Both the position numbers and the translations under genes were made by a program. From positions 1-64,000 of the forward strand of contig JBLNDJ010000016.1 of NCBI GenBank assembly GCA_050261515.1: a stretch of DNA of 64,000 nucleotides, written 5' to 3'. Positions 43,078 to 51,438 of this stretch are shown piece by piece; position 1 is the first letter of the stretch, and each line of letters opens with the position of its first letter. This stretch comes from JBLNDJ01 sp050261515. Its GTDB lineage: Bacteria > Acidobacteriota > Terriglobia > Bryobacterales > Bryobacteraceae. The notes under the pieces are model-generated. The model did not search any database, was not told the origin of the DNA, and saw only the letters and a list, made by a program, of their open reading frames with translations.

Positions 43078-44823
43078 ATGGATACGCAACCGCGCTGGCT
43101 GATCCCGCGGCTCGACGCAGCCGGGGCCGAGCCGCTCGCCGCAGCGCTTCGCGTAAGTCTTCCCGCCGCCCGCGTGCTTCTCAATCGCGGGTTTGGCGAC
43201 CCCGATGCCGCGCGCCGCTTTCTGCGGCCGTCGCTCGACGATCTGCACGACCCGTTCCTGATGCTCGGCATGCGCGAGGCGCTCGACCGGCTGCGCCGTG
43301 CGATCGCGAACCGCGAAAAGATCCTGCTCTACGGCGATTACGACGTGGACGGCACCACGTCGGTCGTCGTCCTGAAGAAAGCCATCGAGCTGGCGGGCGG
43401 CGAGGCTTCGTATCACATCCCGAACCGGCTCAAGGACGGCTACGGGATGCACGCGGCGGCGGTCGAGCAGGCCGCGGCGGCGGGCGTGAGCCTCATCATC
43501 AGCCTCGATACGGGAATACGCGCGGCCGAAGCGGTGTGCCGCGCGCGTGCGCTCGGCGTCGATGTGATCGTAACCGACCATCATCTGCCCGACGCGGCGA
43601 TTCCGCCCGCGCTCGCGGTGCTGAATCCGCGGCAGCCGGGATGCGGGTATCCCGATAAAGAGCTGTGCGGGGCGGGGGTGGCGTTCAAGCTGGTGCAGGC
43701 GCTGCTGGGGAGCCTCGGATGGCCTGAGGACAAGCTGCGGCGGATGACGGAGTCGTTCCTCAAGATCGTCGCGGTGGGGACCGTGGCGGACGTGGTGCCG
43801 CTGATTGGCGAGAATCGCGTGATCGTGAAGCATGGCCTGGCGGGATTCCGTTCGGTGCGCAATCGCGGGCTGCGCGCGCTGCTGCGTGTGGCCGGGTTCG
43901 GCGAGGGCACGGTGCCCACCGCGAGCCAGATTGCGTTCCGCATCGCGCCGCGGCTCAACGCGGCCGGGCGCATGGCCGACGCCAACGACATCGTCAACCT
44001 GCTGCTCACGGAATGCGACGAGGAAGCGAGCGAGCTTGCCGAGCGGCTTCACGCGCTCAACCGCGAGCGGCAGGAGGCGCAGGCCGATATCGTCAAGACG
44101 ATCCTCGACGACTGCCTCAAAACTCCCGTGGACGACGATCAGCGCGCGCTTGTCTTTGCGGGCAAGGACTGGCACCGCGGCATCGTCGGGATCGTCGCGA
44201 GCCGCCTGGTGGAGCGTTTCCGCCGGCCGGTGTTCGTGTTGAGCGAGGCCGAGGAGGGCGTGTTGCAGGGCTCGGGGCGCAGCATCCCGGCGTTCCATCT
44301 GCTCGAGGCGCTCGAGTCGATGCCCGAGTTGTTCATGCGCTTCGGCGGGCACAGGCAAGCGGCGGGGCTGACGCTCGCGGCCGGGCGCCTCGAGGAATTC
44401 CGCGCGCGGCTGGCGGCCTACGCGCGCGAGCGGCTGGCGCCCGAGGACCTGGTGGATGAAATCGATGTGGACGCGACGATCGAGTTGTGCGAGGTGAGCG
44501 AGCAGTCGGTCGCGGACGTGCTCGCAATGGCGCCTTTCGGCTGCGGCAATCCGTCTCCGGTGTTTGTGGCGCGGGGTGTGGAGGTAGCGGGCGCGCCCGT
44601 GGTGATGCGCGAGCGGCACCTGCTGCTGAACGTGCGGCAAAACGGCCGCGGCGTGACGATCAAGGCGTGGCAGTTCGCCGGGCGTGCGGCCGAGCTAACC
44701 GCGGGGTCGCGCATCGATGTTGCTTTTTCGTTCGAAAACGACGATTATGCTCTGAACCGCGGTTATCCAGGCTGGTGCGCGGTGCTTCGGGATTTTCGTC
44801 CGTGGAGTTCGAGTGCTGATTAG
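43078..44823 (+). CDS. recJ: Single-stranded-DNA-specific exonuclease RecJ
   Basis: 581 residues, DHH-family 5'-3' exonuclease used in recombination and mismatch/base-excision repair. Motif DYDVDG is at 87-92 and DHH at 167-169. The DHHA1 region (with GKDWHRGIVGIVASRLVERF, SGRSIPAFHL and MRFGGHRQAAGL) lies at about 350-450, followed by a C-terminal OB-like domain. Length is normal for RecJ. It follows the acidic hypothetical gene by 10 nt and overlaps the next gene by 11 nt. All domains look intact. Confidence 0.96.
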   Translation: MDTQPRWLIPRLDAAGAEPLAAALRVSLPAARVLLNRGFGDPDAARRFLRPSLDDLHDPFLMLGMREALDRLRRAIANREKILLYGDYDVDGTTSVVVLKKAIELAGGEASYHIPNRLKDGYGMHAAAVEQAAAAGVSLIISLDTGIRAAEAVCRARALGVDVIVTDHHLPDAAIPPALAVLNPRQPGCGYPDKELCGAGVAFKLVQALLGSLGWPEDKLRRMTESFLKIVAVGTVADVVPLIGENRVIVKHGLAGFRSVRNRGLRALLRVAGFGEGTVPTASQIAFRIAPRLNAAGRMADANDIVNLLLTECDEEASELAERLHALNRERQEAQADIVKTILDDCLKTPVDDDQRALVFAGKDWHRGIVGIVASRLVERFRRPVFVLSEAEEGVLQGSGRSIPAFHLLEALESMPELFMRFGGHRQAAGLTLAAGRLEEFRARLAAYARERLAPEDLVDEIDVDATIELCEVSEQSVADVLAMAPFGCGNPSPVFVARGVEVAGAPVVMRERHLLLNVRQNGRGVTIKAWQFAGRAAELTAGSRIDVAFSFENDDYALNRGYPGWCAVLRDFRPWSSSAD

Positions 44824-45727
44824 ACCCATTCTGTTGCTGGCGGCCGCCGTTGCCGTTATCGAGGCGGGGCCGGTGGAGTTCGGGCGCGCCGAGTTGGACC
44901 GCGCGATCGAGGAGCGCGGGCTGAATCCGCGCGCGCTGCGCATCAAGACGGAGGTCGCGGTCGATCCGCCGGATTCCTACCGCATCGCGCCGGGGCTCAT
45001 CACGGGCGGCGACCTGCGCGGGTTGATGTACGGCCTGCTCGAAGCCGCCGCGCAGATCCGCGCTGCGGGCAAGCTGCGGAAGGCGGCGGGCGAGCCGGCG
45101 CTCGCGGTGCGCGGCGTGCGCATGTCGCTCGATCAGCTCGACGCCGGGGCGCGCGACTGGCGGGGGCTGTTCGAGCACCTCGCGCGCAACCGGTTCAACC
45201 GTTTCAACCTTGTGCTGCCGTGGCCGTGCGGCGATACGGACGCGCTGCGGCTGATTTCCGAGGCGGCGGCGGAGTATGGCGTGGATTTCACGTTGTCGCT
45301 GCGCGGTGACGCGAACGCGGAGATCGAGGCGGCGCTTGGAAAGGTGCTCTCGGCGTGCCCGTCGATTCGCAACGTGCAGTTGCGGTTAGGGGAGGAGGCG
45401 GCGGCGCACGCGATCCGCGCGCTCGGGGACGCCGGGCGCCGCGTGACGTTGGAAGCTGAGGCGGAAGCCGCGGCGGTGTCGCGCGCGGCGGTGGCGGCGG
45501 GGCTGCCGGTGCGGATCGCCGCCGCGTATACGGAAGGCGCGGCTGCGCCGTTGACGCGTCCGTTCTTTTGGGAGATACCGCCCCAGTCGCTGAGCGACGC
45601 GCGCGCGATCCGGGCGGTGATTTCGAAGCTGATTGCGACGGGCGCGAGCGGGTTTGAGATCGAGATGCCGGAGGCGGGCGCGGCCGTTGAGCCGCTCTGG
45701 GGCAGGCTCGGGTACGATCCGAAGTAG
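44813..45727 (+). CDS. Secreted GH20/GH67-N-like protein, unknown function
   Basis: 304 residues, starting at GTG 44813 with GGAG upstream and overlapping recJ by 11 nt. A short signal-like segment (1-18, ILLLAAAVAVIEAG) precedes a small alpha/beta domain (about 20-85). There DSYRIAPGLITGGDLRGLMYGLLEAAAQI resembles the domain that precedes the barrel in hexosaminidases (GH20) and alpha-glucuronidases (GH67). The remainder reads like a barrel (GVRMSLDQLDAG, RFNRFNLVLPWPCGD) but is short and lacks recognisable catalytic acids. It could be a truncated or non-catalytic relative. Assignment is tentative. Confidence 0.65.
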   Translation: MLIRPILLLAAAVAVIEAGPVEFGRAELDRAIEERGLNPRALRIKTEVAVDPPDSYRIAPGLITGGDLRGLMYGLLEAAAQIRAAGKLRKAAGEPALAVRGVRMSLDQLDAGARDWRGLFEHLARNRFNRFNLVLPWPCGDTDALRLISEAAAEYGVDFTLSLRGDANAEIEAALGKVLSACPSIRNVQLRLGEEAAAHAIRALGDAGRRVTLEAEAEAAAVSRAAVAAGLPVRIAAAYTEGAAAPLTRPFFWEIPPQSLSDARAIRAVISKLIATGASGFEIEMPEAGAAVEPLWGRLGYDPK

Positions 45728-45782
45728 TGTGGGCCGGCCAAGGGTCCGCCCAACAGGGCCCGTTCTGGTACGCTGTTTTCTC

Positions 45783-46571
45783 ATGAAACCCGGGCTCCCG
45801 CTCTTGATAGTTCTTCTCTCGTGCACCCTGTTCGCCCAGCCGAACCGCAACGACGGCGACGACCACGGCGACGCGCCTTATCTCATCGAAGACGGCTGGA
45901 AGCCGCTGTTCAACGGCGGCGGGCTCGCCGGCTGGCACTGCCGTCCGGGCGGACTCGCCAACGAGTGGCTCACCACGCGCGGGGTGATCTGGGAGCGTCT
46001 GCTTTCGCCGAAAAGTCTCGCGCCCGCGGCGATGCCCGGCGATCGCCTGCTGAACGGGAAGAACGGCCGCACTTGCGATTTCGTCACCGATGAGATATTC
46101 GGCGATTCCGAGCTGTGGGTCGAGTTCCTGCTCGCGAAGGGTTCGAACTCGGGCGTTTATCTGCACGGCTTGTACGAGGTGCAAATCTTCGACAGCTACG
46201 GCTCGCCGAACCCGCCGACGTCGTCCGATGGCGGCGCGATGTATCACCGCTGGATCAACGAGCAGGGCGTGGGCGGCTCGGCTCCGCTGCGCAACGTCTC
46301 GCGCGAGCCGGGCCAGTGGCAGACGTACCACATCTGGTTCCAAGCGCCGCGCTTCGACGCGAGCGGGAAAAAGATTGCCAACGCGAAGTTCCTCCGCGTG
46401 GTGTACAACGGCGTGCTGGTGCAGAAGGACGTCGAGGTGGACGGCCCCACGCGAGCCGCGATGGACCACCCCGAGGCGGCGTCGAACCCGCTGATGCTCC
46501 AGGGCGATCACGGCCCGGTGGCGTTCCGGAACATCTACATACGCCCGCTGCGGCCCCTCATCGAACGCTAG
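45783..46571 (+). CDS. Secreted DUF1080 (3-keto-disaccharide hydrolase-like) protein
   Basis: 262 residues with a signal peptide (1-18, LLIVLLSCTLFAQ). One concanavalin-like beta-sandwich of the DUF1080/3-keto-disaccharide hydrolase family: PLFNGGGLAGWHC, WVEFLLAKGSNSGVYLHGLYEVQIFDSYG, WQTYHIWFQAP, FLRVVYNGVLVQKDVEV and LMLQGDHGPVAFRNIYIRPL. Family members act on oxidised (3-keto) glycosides or bind glycans; here the role is inferred. ATG 45783 is chosen for the signal peptide. Its stop overlaps the GTG start of the cyclase-family gene by 1 nt, so the two are coupled. Confidence 0.87.
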   Translation: MKPGLPLLIVLLSCTLFAQPNRNDGDDHGDAPYLIEDGWKPLFNGGGLAGWHCRPGGLANEWLTTRGVIWERLLSPKSLAPAAMPGDRLLNGKNGRTCDFVTDEIFGDSELWVEFLLAKGSNSGVYLHGLYEVQIFDSYGSPNPPTSSDGGAMYHRWINEQGVGGSAPLRNVSREPGQWQTYHIWFQAPRFDASGKKIANAKFLRVVYNGVLVQKDVEVDGPTRAAMDHPEAASNPLMLQGDHGPVAFRNIYIRPLRPLIER

Positions 46572-47122
46572 TGGCCCGCCGCTGGATCGACATTACCGCC
46601 CCGATCCGCAACGGGATGGAGGTGTGGCCCGGGGACCCGCCCACGCGCATCGAACGCATCGCCGCGATCGAGCGGGGAGACGAGGAGAACATCTCGGCGA
46701 TGTCGTTCTGCCTGCACGCGGGTACGCACGTGGATGCGCCGCTGCACTACTTCGACCGCGGCGCCGCGATCGACACGATGCCGCTCGATGCCCTGATCGG
46801 CCCGGCGCGCGTAATCCATCTTGGAGAGAAGCTGATGGTCCGCCGAGGAGAGCGGGTTCTTTTCAAGTCCGGAGGCGCGGTCCTGAAAGAAGAGGCGGCG
46901 AGCCTGCTGGCGGCGCGCGGCGTCCGGGCGGTTGGAATCGACGGCATGTCGATCGGCCCGCCCGCCGTGCACAAGACGCTGTTGGCGGCGGGAATCTGGA
47001 TTCTCGAAAATCTCGATCTCTCGGGCGCCGCTCCCGGCCGCTACGATCTGGTCTGCCTGCCCCTGTGCATCCCCGGCGCCGACGGCGCCCCGGCCCGCGC
47101 GATCGTGCGAAAGCGGTCTTGA
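46571..47122 (+). CDS. Cyclase/kynurenine formamidase-like hydrolase
   Basis: 183 residues, starting with GTG (ARRWIDITAPIRNGMEVWPGDPP) and overlapping the previous stop (TAGTG). The metal-binding motif HAGTHVDAPLHYF of the cyclase family (KynB-like) is present, as are GIDGMSIG and ENLDLS, so the fold is complete; the length is slightly short for the family. KynB-type enzymes hydrolyse N-formylkynurenine, but many relatives act on other amides or lactones, so the substrate is open. The -35 of the following promoter overlaps its stop codon. Confidence 0.85.
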   Translation: MARRWIDITAPIRNGMEVWPGDPPTRIERIAAIERGDEENISAMSFCLHAGTHVDAPLHYFDRGAAIDTMPLDALIGPARVIHLGEKLMVRRGERVLFKSGGAVLKEEAASLLAARGVRAVGIDGMSIGPPAVHKTLLAAGIWILENLDLSGAAPGRYDLVCLPLCIPGADGAPARAIVRKRS

Positions 47123-47158
47123 CATACTCTGAAGTTTAGAGTACTCTTGAGTTCAGAG
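47119..47158 (+). promoter_or_regulatory. Promoter with two tandem operator-like dyads
   Basis: TTGACA (47119-47124), a 17-nt spacer, and TACTCT (47142-47147). Two near-identical dyads lie in tandem: ACTCTgaagtttAGAGT (47126-47142) and ACTCTtgagttcAGAG (47143-47158), each with a 7-nt centre and a 17-bp period. They cover the spacer, the -10 and the start point, so a bound dimer pair would repress. The winged-helix regulator at the end of the operon is the obvious candidate ligand (inference). Confidence 0.6.
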
Positions 47159-47169
47159 AATAAAAGCTC

Positions 47170-47748
47170 ATGTCCGATCCGAACCTCGAACGCCTCCGCA
47201 GCGATCTTCAAACGATCCACGAAGCAGCGGGCCTCGATTTCCCATACCTGCCCGTGCATGTGCGGGCGGCTTTCGTTCTCGCGCTGTCGGGGCTTGCCTG
47301 CGCTGCGTGGGCCTGGTTTGCGCGCGACCTGGCGCTTCCGCTTCGAATGGCCGGGTTCCTTTCACTGCTCTTTGCGCCCGTGATCGTCTATGCCTGCGCC
47401 AAACGTATTCCGGCGCCGTGCGACTCGCGGCGCGTGCGATCGGAGTCTGGATTCTCGATTCCGTATCTCGCCGTCTCCGCCGGAGGGCTTGCGCTCATGC
47501 TCTGGCTCGTGCTCGGATACGGGCTTCCGCCGAAGGTGGGACTGGTCGTCCTCTGCGCGACGCAGGCGGTCTATTGGTGCACGGTGAAGGGCGATGTGCT
47601 GAGCCTCGGGATCGTGCTGCTTCCGCTGCTGTGGTTCTGGACTCCGCTTCCGCTCGATGTGCTCGTCGCGCTGTTCCTGGCCGCGGGCAGCCTCGGGCGC
47701 GCTGCGGCGTGGCGGCACGAACTCAAAACGCTCGGCCAATGGGAGTGA
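47170..47748 (+). CDS. Multi-pass membrane protein, unknown (paralogue A)
   Basis: 192 residues. An N-terminal 30-residue amphipathic segment (LERLRSDLQTIHEAAGLDFPY) precedes about 5 TM helices (e.g. AAFVLALSGLACAAWAWF, PYLAVSAGGLALMLWLVLGYGL); the end is AAWRHELKTLGQWE. It matches the next gene along its whole length (shared LxxLRxDLxTxxxAAGLxxP start and GQWE end), so the two arose by duplication. Found in one transcript with a winged-helix regulator behind tandem dyads. No enzymatic motif seen. Could be a membrane sensor or a partner of the regulator; function unknown. Confidence 0.8.
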   Translation: MSDPNLERLRSDLQTIHEAAGLDFPYLPVHVRAAFVLALSGLACAAWAWFARDLALPLRMAGFLSLLFAPVIVYACAKRIPAPCDSRRVRSESGFSIPYLAVSAGGLALMLWLVLGYGLPPKVGLVVLCATQAVYWCTVKGDVLSLGIVLLPLLWFWTPLPLDVLVALFLAAGSLGRAAAWRHELKTLGQWE

Positions 47749-47751
47749 TCC

Positions 47752-48360
47752 ATGCCTGAACCTGAAGACTTCTTGCGCCTTCGCACTGACCTGGACACGC
47801 TGCAACAGGCCGCCGGACTGGAATTGCCGTTCACGCCGGATCACGTCCGCGCGCTGCTGGTGGGCGCGGCGTCGGGCGCGGTCTGCCTGCTCTGGGCCTG
47901 GCTTTCGCGCGGCCTGGATTCCTGGCTTCGCTTCGCCGTGGCGTGGTTGATAACGCTGGGGCCCATCCTCGTCTATTGCTACCTGAAAGGCATTTCATGG
48001 CTGGGGCCGTGCGACTACCAAAGGCGCATCGCTGCTCCTCTGCTTGCCGTTGTCGCTTTCGGAATGGGACTCAATGCGTGGCTGGTCCGCGGGCACTATA
48101 TCAAGCCTGAAGCCATCGAAATGGTTTTCGGCGCGATGCTCGCGCTGTTCGCCTTCAGCGTGGCTTTCTACAACCGCCGGTGGCGCTCGTTCGCCGTGAT
48201 CGGTGCCGCCTTTCTTCTGCTGCCCATCGCGAGGTTCGCGCTGCGAGTTCCGCTGGAGGACTTCTTCCCCTGGGAACTCGGCGTCCTCTGGCTCGTGGGC
48301 GGCCTGGCGCAGGCGGCGATCTGGAAACATCAGCTCACGCAGGCCGGGCAGTGGGAGTGA
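47752..48360 (+). CDS. Multi-pass membrane protein, unknown (paralogue B)
   Basis: 202 residues, paralogue of the preceding protein, 3 nt after its stop. N-terminal RLRTDLDTLQQAAGLELPF, about 5 TM helices, and C-terminal AAIWKHQLTQAGQWE. The stop overlaps the GTG start of the winged-helix gene (GTGA), so regulator synthesis is coupled. Divergence between the copies is moderate to high, so the duplication is old. Function unknown. Confidence 0.8.
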   Translation: MPEPEDFLRLRTDLDTLQQAAGLELPFTPDHVRALLVGAASGAVCLLWAWLSRGLDSWLRFAVAWLITLGPILVYCYLKGISWLGPCDYQRRIAAPLLAVVAFGMGLNAWLVRGHYIKPEAIEMVFGAMLALFAFSVAFYNRRWRSFAVIGAAFLLLPIARFALRVPLEDFFPWELGVLWLVGGLAQAAIWKHQLTQAGQWE

Positions 48361-48665
48361 ACTTCGATTTCAACGGGCTCGATACGGCCGTTCACGGGCC
48401 GATCCGCCTCGGCGTGATGGCCGCGCTCCAGGTGGAGGGGAAGCTCGACTTTACCTCGCTTAAGAAGCGCCTGAATGCGACCGACGGCGCGCTCGGCATG
48501 CACTTACAGAAACTCCAGGAAGCCGGCTACATCACCGTCGCGAAGAGTTTCGTCAACCGGCGGCCGAAGAGCACCTATGCGATCACCGTCGCGGGCCGCA
48601 AGGCGCTCATTCAATACTTGCAGGCCATGCAGCGTCTCGCCGACGAACTGGGCATCGGGCGGTAG
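48357..48665 (+). CDS. Small winged-helix regulator (HTH_34/MarR-like)
   Basis: 102 residues, starting at GTG inside the previous stop. One winged helix fills the protein: LDTAVHGPIRLGVMAALQVEGKLDFTSLKKRL, recognition helix ATDGALGMHLQKLQEAGYI and wing KSFVNRRPKSTYAITVAGRKAL. The family of about 100-residue transcriptional regulators often sits beside multi-pass membrane proteins. No ligand domain is present, so the signal may come from the membrane partners. Probable target: the tandem dyads in front of this operon. Convergent with polA, 9 nt apart. Confidence 0.85.
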   Translation: MNFDFNGLDTAVHGPIRLGVMAALQVEGKLDFTSLKKRLNATDGALGMHLQKLQEAGYITVAKSFVNRRPKSTYAITVAGRKALIQYLQAMQRLADELGIGR

Positions 48666-48674
48666 CGGGCCGGT

Positions 48675-51275
48675 TCACTTCGCGTCGCGCCAGTTGTCGC
48701 CCACTCCGACGTCGGCGACCAGCGGGACGTCGAGCGGATGGACGTTCTCCATCTCGCGCTTCACGAGCTTGCGCACCTCGTCGATTTCCTCGGGCGGGGC
48801 TTCGAACAGCAGTTCGTCGTGAACCTGCAGCAGCATCGCGGATTGCATCTTGCGCTGTTCGATCTCGCGATCGATCCGGATCATCGCCAGCTTGATCAGG
48901 TCGGCCGCGGTGCCCTGGAGCGGCGTGTTCACCGCCGTGCGCTCGGCGAAGCCGCGCTGGTTCGGGTTGCGGCTGTTCATGTCCGGGATGGGGCGCTCGC
49001 GGCCGAAGAGCGTTTTCGTCACGCCGGTTTTGCGGACCTCGGCGATGGTGCGGTCGATAAATTTCCGTACTCCGGTGTAGCGGGCGAAGTAGTTGTCGAT
49101 GTACGTCTGGGCCTCGTGCCGTGAGATGCCCAGCTGGGCCGCAAGGCCGAAGGCGCTCAGGCCGTAGACGATGCCGAAGTTGACCGCCTTGGCGCGGCGG
49201 CGCAGTTCGGGCGTCACCATGAGCGGCGGGACGCCGAACACTTCGGCCGCGGTGCGCGTGTGGATGTCCTCGCCCGCGCGGAACGCCCCGAGCAGCACGG
49301 GGCACTGCGCGAAGTGTGCCAGCAGCCGCAGCTCGATTTGCGAGTAATCCGCAACGATGAGCTTCCAGCCTTCGCGCGGGATGAACGCCGCCCGGATTTC
49401 GCGCCCCATCTCTGTGCGAATCGGAATGTTTTGCAGGTTCGGATTCGACGACGACAGGCGCCCCGTTGCAGCGCCGGTCTGGTTGAAGCTGGTGTGCAGG
49501 CAGCCAGTCGCGGGGTCGATGAGCGCGGGCAGCGCGTCCACATAAGTGCCCTTCAGCTTGACGAGCTGGCGGTACTCGAGCACCTTGCGGACGATCTCGT
49601 GGTCCGCGGCGAGGTCTTCGAGCACGTCGGCGGCGGTCGAGATGGTTTTGCCGCGGCCGTACTTGACCGGGGCGGGCAGGTGCAGGTCCTCGAACAGAAC
49701 CTTGCCGAGCTGCTGCGGCGAGTTGATGTTGAAGGTTTTGCCCGCGAGCGCGTAGATGTCTTTAGTGAGGCGCTGGACCTCGCCCTCCATCAGCTCCGAC
49801 ATGCGCCGCATCTCGGCGGGATCGACGCGGACGCCGCGCTGCTCCATGCGCGCGAGCACGCGGACGAGCGGGAGGTCGATCCGGTTGTAGAGGTCGCGGA
49901 AGCCGCGCTCGTCCACCTCGCGGCTGAGCGCGGCGTTGAGCTCGAGCGTGCAATCGGCCTGATGCTCGACGATCGTTTCTAGCTTGCGGTCGAGCCGCGC
50001 GCGCGCCAGCTTCTCGAGCGAGCATCCGGAAGGGTCGGCATTCAACAGGAACGCGTAGAGCATCACGTCGTGCTCGAGGCCGCGCGGTTCGATCTGCCAG
50101 CGGGCGAGCGCGAGATAGAGCTGCTTCAGGTCGTGGCCGATTTTCGGGCGCGCGGCGTCTTCGAGCAGCGGGCGCAGCCGCTCGATCAGCGAAACCGCGC
50201 GCACGTGGCCCGGCTGGAAGGCCAGCGCCGCCACGGGCTGCGGCTCCTCGGCGAACATGCCCCCGGCGTCGGCCGCCGCGGGCGCCGCGATCGCCACGGC
50301 TACGGAGGCGCCGGCGGGAATGGAGGCGAGGAACGCATCCACGGCCTCGGGCGTATCGAGCGTGGCGTAGTCGCGCGGGCGCGTGTCTTCTTCGGGGCCG
50401 AGCGCCTCCATCAGGCTGAAGAATTCGAGCTCGCGGTAGAGTCCTTTCAGCGCGGGCGTGTCGGGCTCCTGCGCCTTCACGGCTTCGAGGTCGAGCTCGA
50501 TCGGGACGGCCACGTCGATCGTCGCCAGCCGCTTGCTCATCTCGATGCGCTCGCGGTTCTGCTGCAAGCTTTCGCGGTAGCGCTTGCCGTAGCCTTTGTC
50601 GCCAAGCTCGGCGGCGCGGTCGAGCGCCGCCTCCACCGACCCGAACTTCGCGATGATGTCCCGCGCGCCCTTGTCGCCGATGCCCGGCGCGCCCGGGATG
50701 TTGTCGATCGCGTCGCCCTTGAGCGCCAGCAGGTCCGCCACCTGTCCCGGCTTGACCCCCATCTTCTCCTCGACCTTGGCCGGGTCGTACCACAGGTCAT
50801 CCTGGATGGGGTTGAACATCGAGACGCGCTCGTCGACGAGCTGGAGCATGTCCTTGTCGCTCGAAACGATCGCCACGTCGAAGCCAGCCGCTTCGGCCCG
50901 CCGCGCGATGGCGCCGATCACGTCGTCCGCTTCGAAGCCGGTGAATTCGAGGATGGGAATCCGCATCGCCTCGAGCAGCCGCCGCACGTAGGGGATCTGG
51001 CGCGCGAGGTCGTCGGGCATCTCGGTGCGGTTAGCCTTGTACTCGGCGAAGGCCTGCTCGCGGAAGGTCGGCCCGGCGCTCTCGAACACCGCGGCGATGT
51101 ACTCGGGCTTGTACGCCGTGGTGAGCTTCCGCAGCATGTTGTTGAAGATGTAGACCGCCTCGGTCGGGATGCCCGTGGTGGTGCGCATCATTGGGGCGGG
51201 CATGCGGGCGCGCGCGTGGTAGGCGCGAAAGATGAACCCGAACGAATCGATGAGAAAGATACGAGAGCGGGCCAT
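48675..51275 (-). CDS. polA: DNA polymerase I
   Basis: 866 residues. Domains in order: 5'-3' exonuclease (about 1-290, with DSFGFIFRAYHA, GFEADDVIGA and SSDKDMLQL), a 3'-5' exonuclease-like domain (about 305-475) and the family A polymerase (about 490-866). Motif A is DYSQIELR, motif B RRRAKAVNFGIVYG and motif C QVHDEL. In the 3'-5' domain the ExoI position reads VAVAIAAPAA with no DxE pair, so proofreading is probably lost, as in many non-enteric PolA enzymes. It acts in lagging-strand maturation and repair. Divergent from lpxC over 163 nt. Confidence 0.97.
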   Translation of the reverse strand: MARSRIFLIDSFGFIFRAYHARARMPAPMMRTTTGIPTEAVYIFNNMLRKLTTAYKPEYIAAVFESAGPTFREQAFAEYKANRTEMPDDLARQIPYVRRLLEAMRIPILEFTGFEADDVIGAIARRAEAAGFDVAIVSSDKDMLQLVDERVSMFNPIQDDLWYDPAKVEEKMGVKPGQVADLLALKGDAIDNIPGAPGIGDKGARDIIAKFGSVEAALDRAAELGDKGYGKRYRESLQQNRERIEMSKRLATIDVAVPIELDLEAVKAQEPDTPALKGLYRELEFFSLMEALGPEEDTRPRDYATLDTPEAVDAFLASIPAGASVAVAIAAPAAADAGGMFAEEPQPVAALAFQPGHVRAVSLIERLRPLLEDAARPKIGHDLKQLYLALARWQIEPRGLEHDVMLYAFLLNADPSGCSLEKLARARLDRKLETIVEHQADCTLELNAALSREVDERGFRDLYNRIDLPLVRVLARMEQRGVRVDPAEMRRMSELMEGEVQRLTKDIYALAGKTFNINSPQQLGKVLFEDLHLPAPVKYGRGKTISTAADVLEDLAADHEIVRKVLEYRQLVKLKGTYVDALPALIDPATGCLHTSFNQTGAATGRLSSSNPNLQNIPIRTEMGREIRAAFIPREGWKLIVADYSQIELRLLAHFAQCPVLLGAFRAGEDIHTRTAAEVFGVPPLMVTPELRRRAKAVNFGIVYGLSAFGLAAQLGISRHEAQTYIDNYFARYTGVRKFIDRTIAEVRKTGVTKTLFGRERPIPDMNSRNPNQRGFAERTAVNTPLQGTAADLIKLAMIRIDREIEQRKMQSAMLLQVHDELLFEAPPEEIDEVRKLVKREMENVHPLDVPLVADVGVGDNWRDAK

Positions 51276-51297
51276 GGGAACCTATATTCTATGCTTA

Positions 51298-51315
51298 AGC
51301 CGGCCGGGGCCGGCT
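51298..51315. repeat. Perfect GC-rich palindrome in the polA/lpxC gap
   Basis: AGCCGGCC-GG-GGCCGGCT is a perfect palindrome close to the polA start in the divergent 51276-51438 gap. The gap also holds AGTGTG/CACACT (51352-51357 and 51368-51373, 10-nt spacer) and TACAAT (51406-51411), a possible lpxC -10 without a good -35. No gene is seen in the gap. Confidence 0.5.
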
Positions 51316-51438
51316 GCCGCTAGGGGTGCGCGCTCCACAAGAATGCTACAAAGTGTGACCTAATAGCCACACTCAGGATTTGGAACGCATTCTGTTTCAA
51401 TAGCTTACAATTGGGTAAGGGATTGCACTTAGACTCGC

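Noticed and set aside
47119..47158. Simple terminator of the cyclase gene
   Set aside because: The dyads are AT/GC balanced with 5-bp arms and lie on a promoter; no T-run follows. An operator role fits better.
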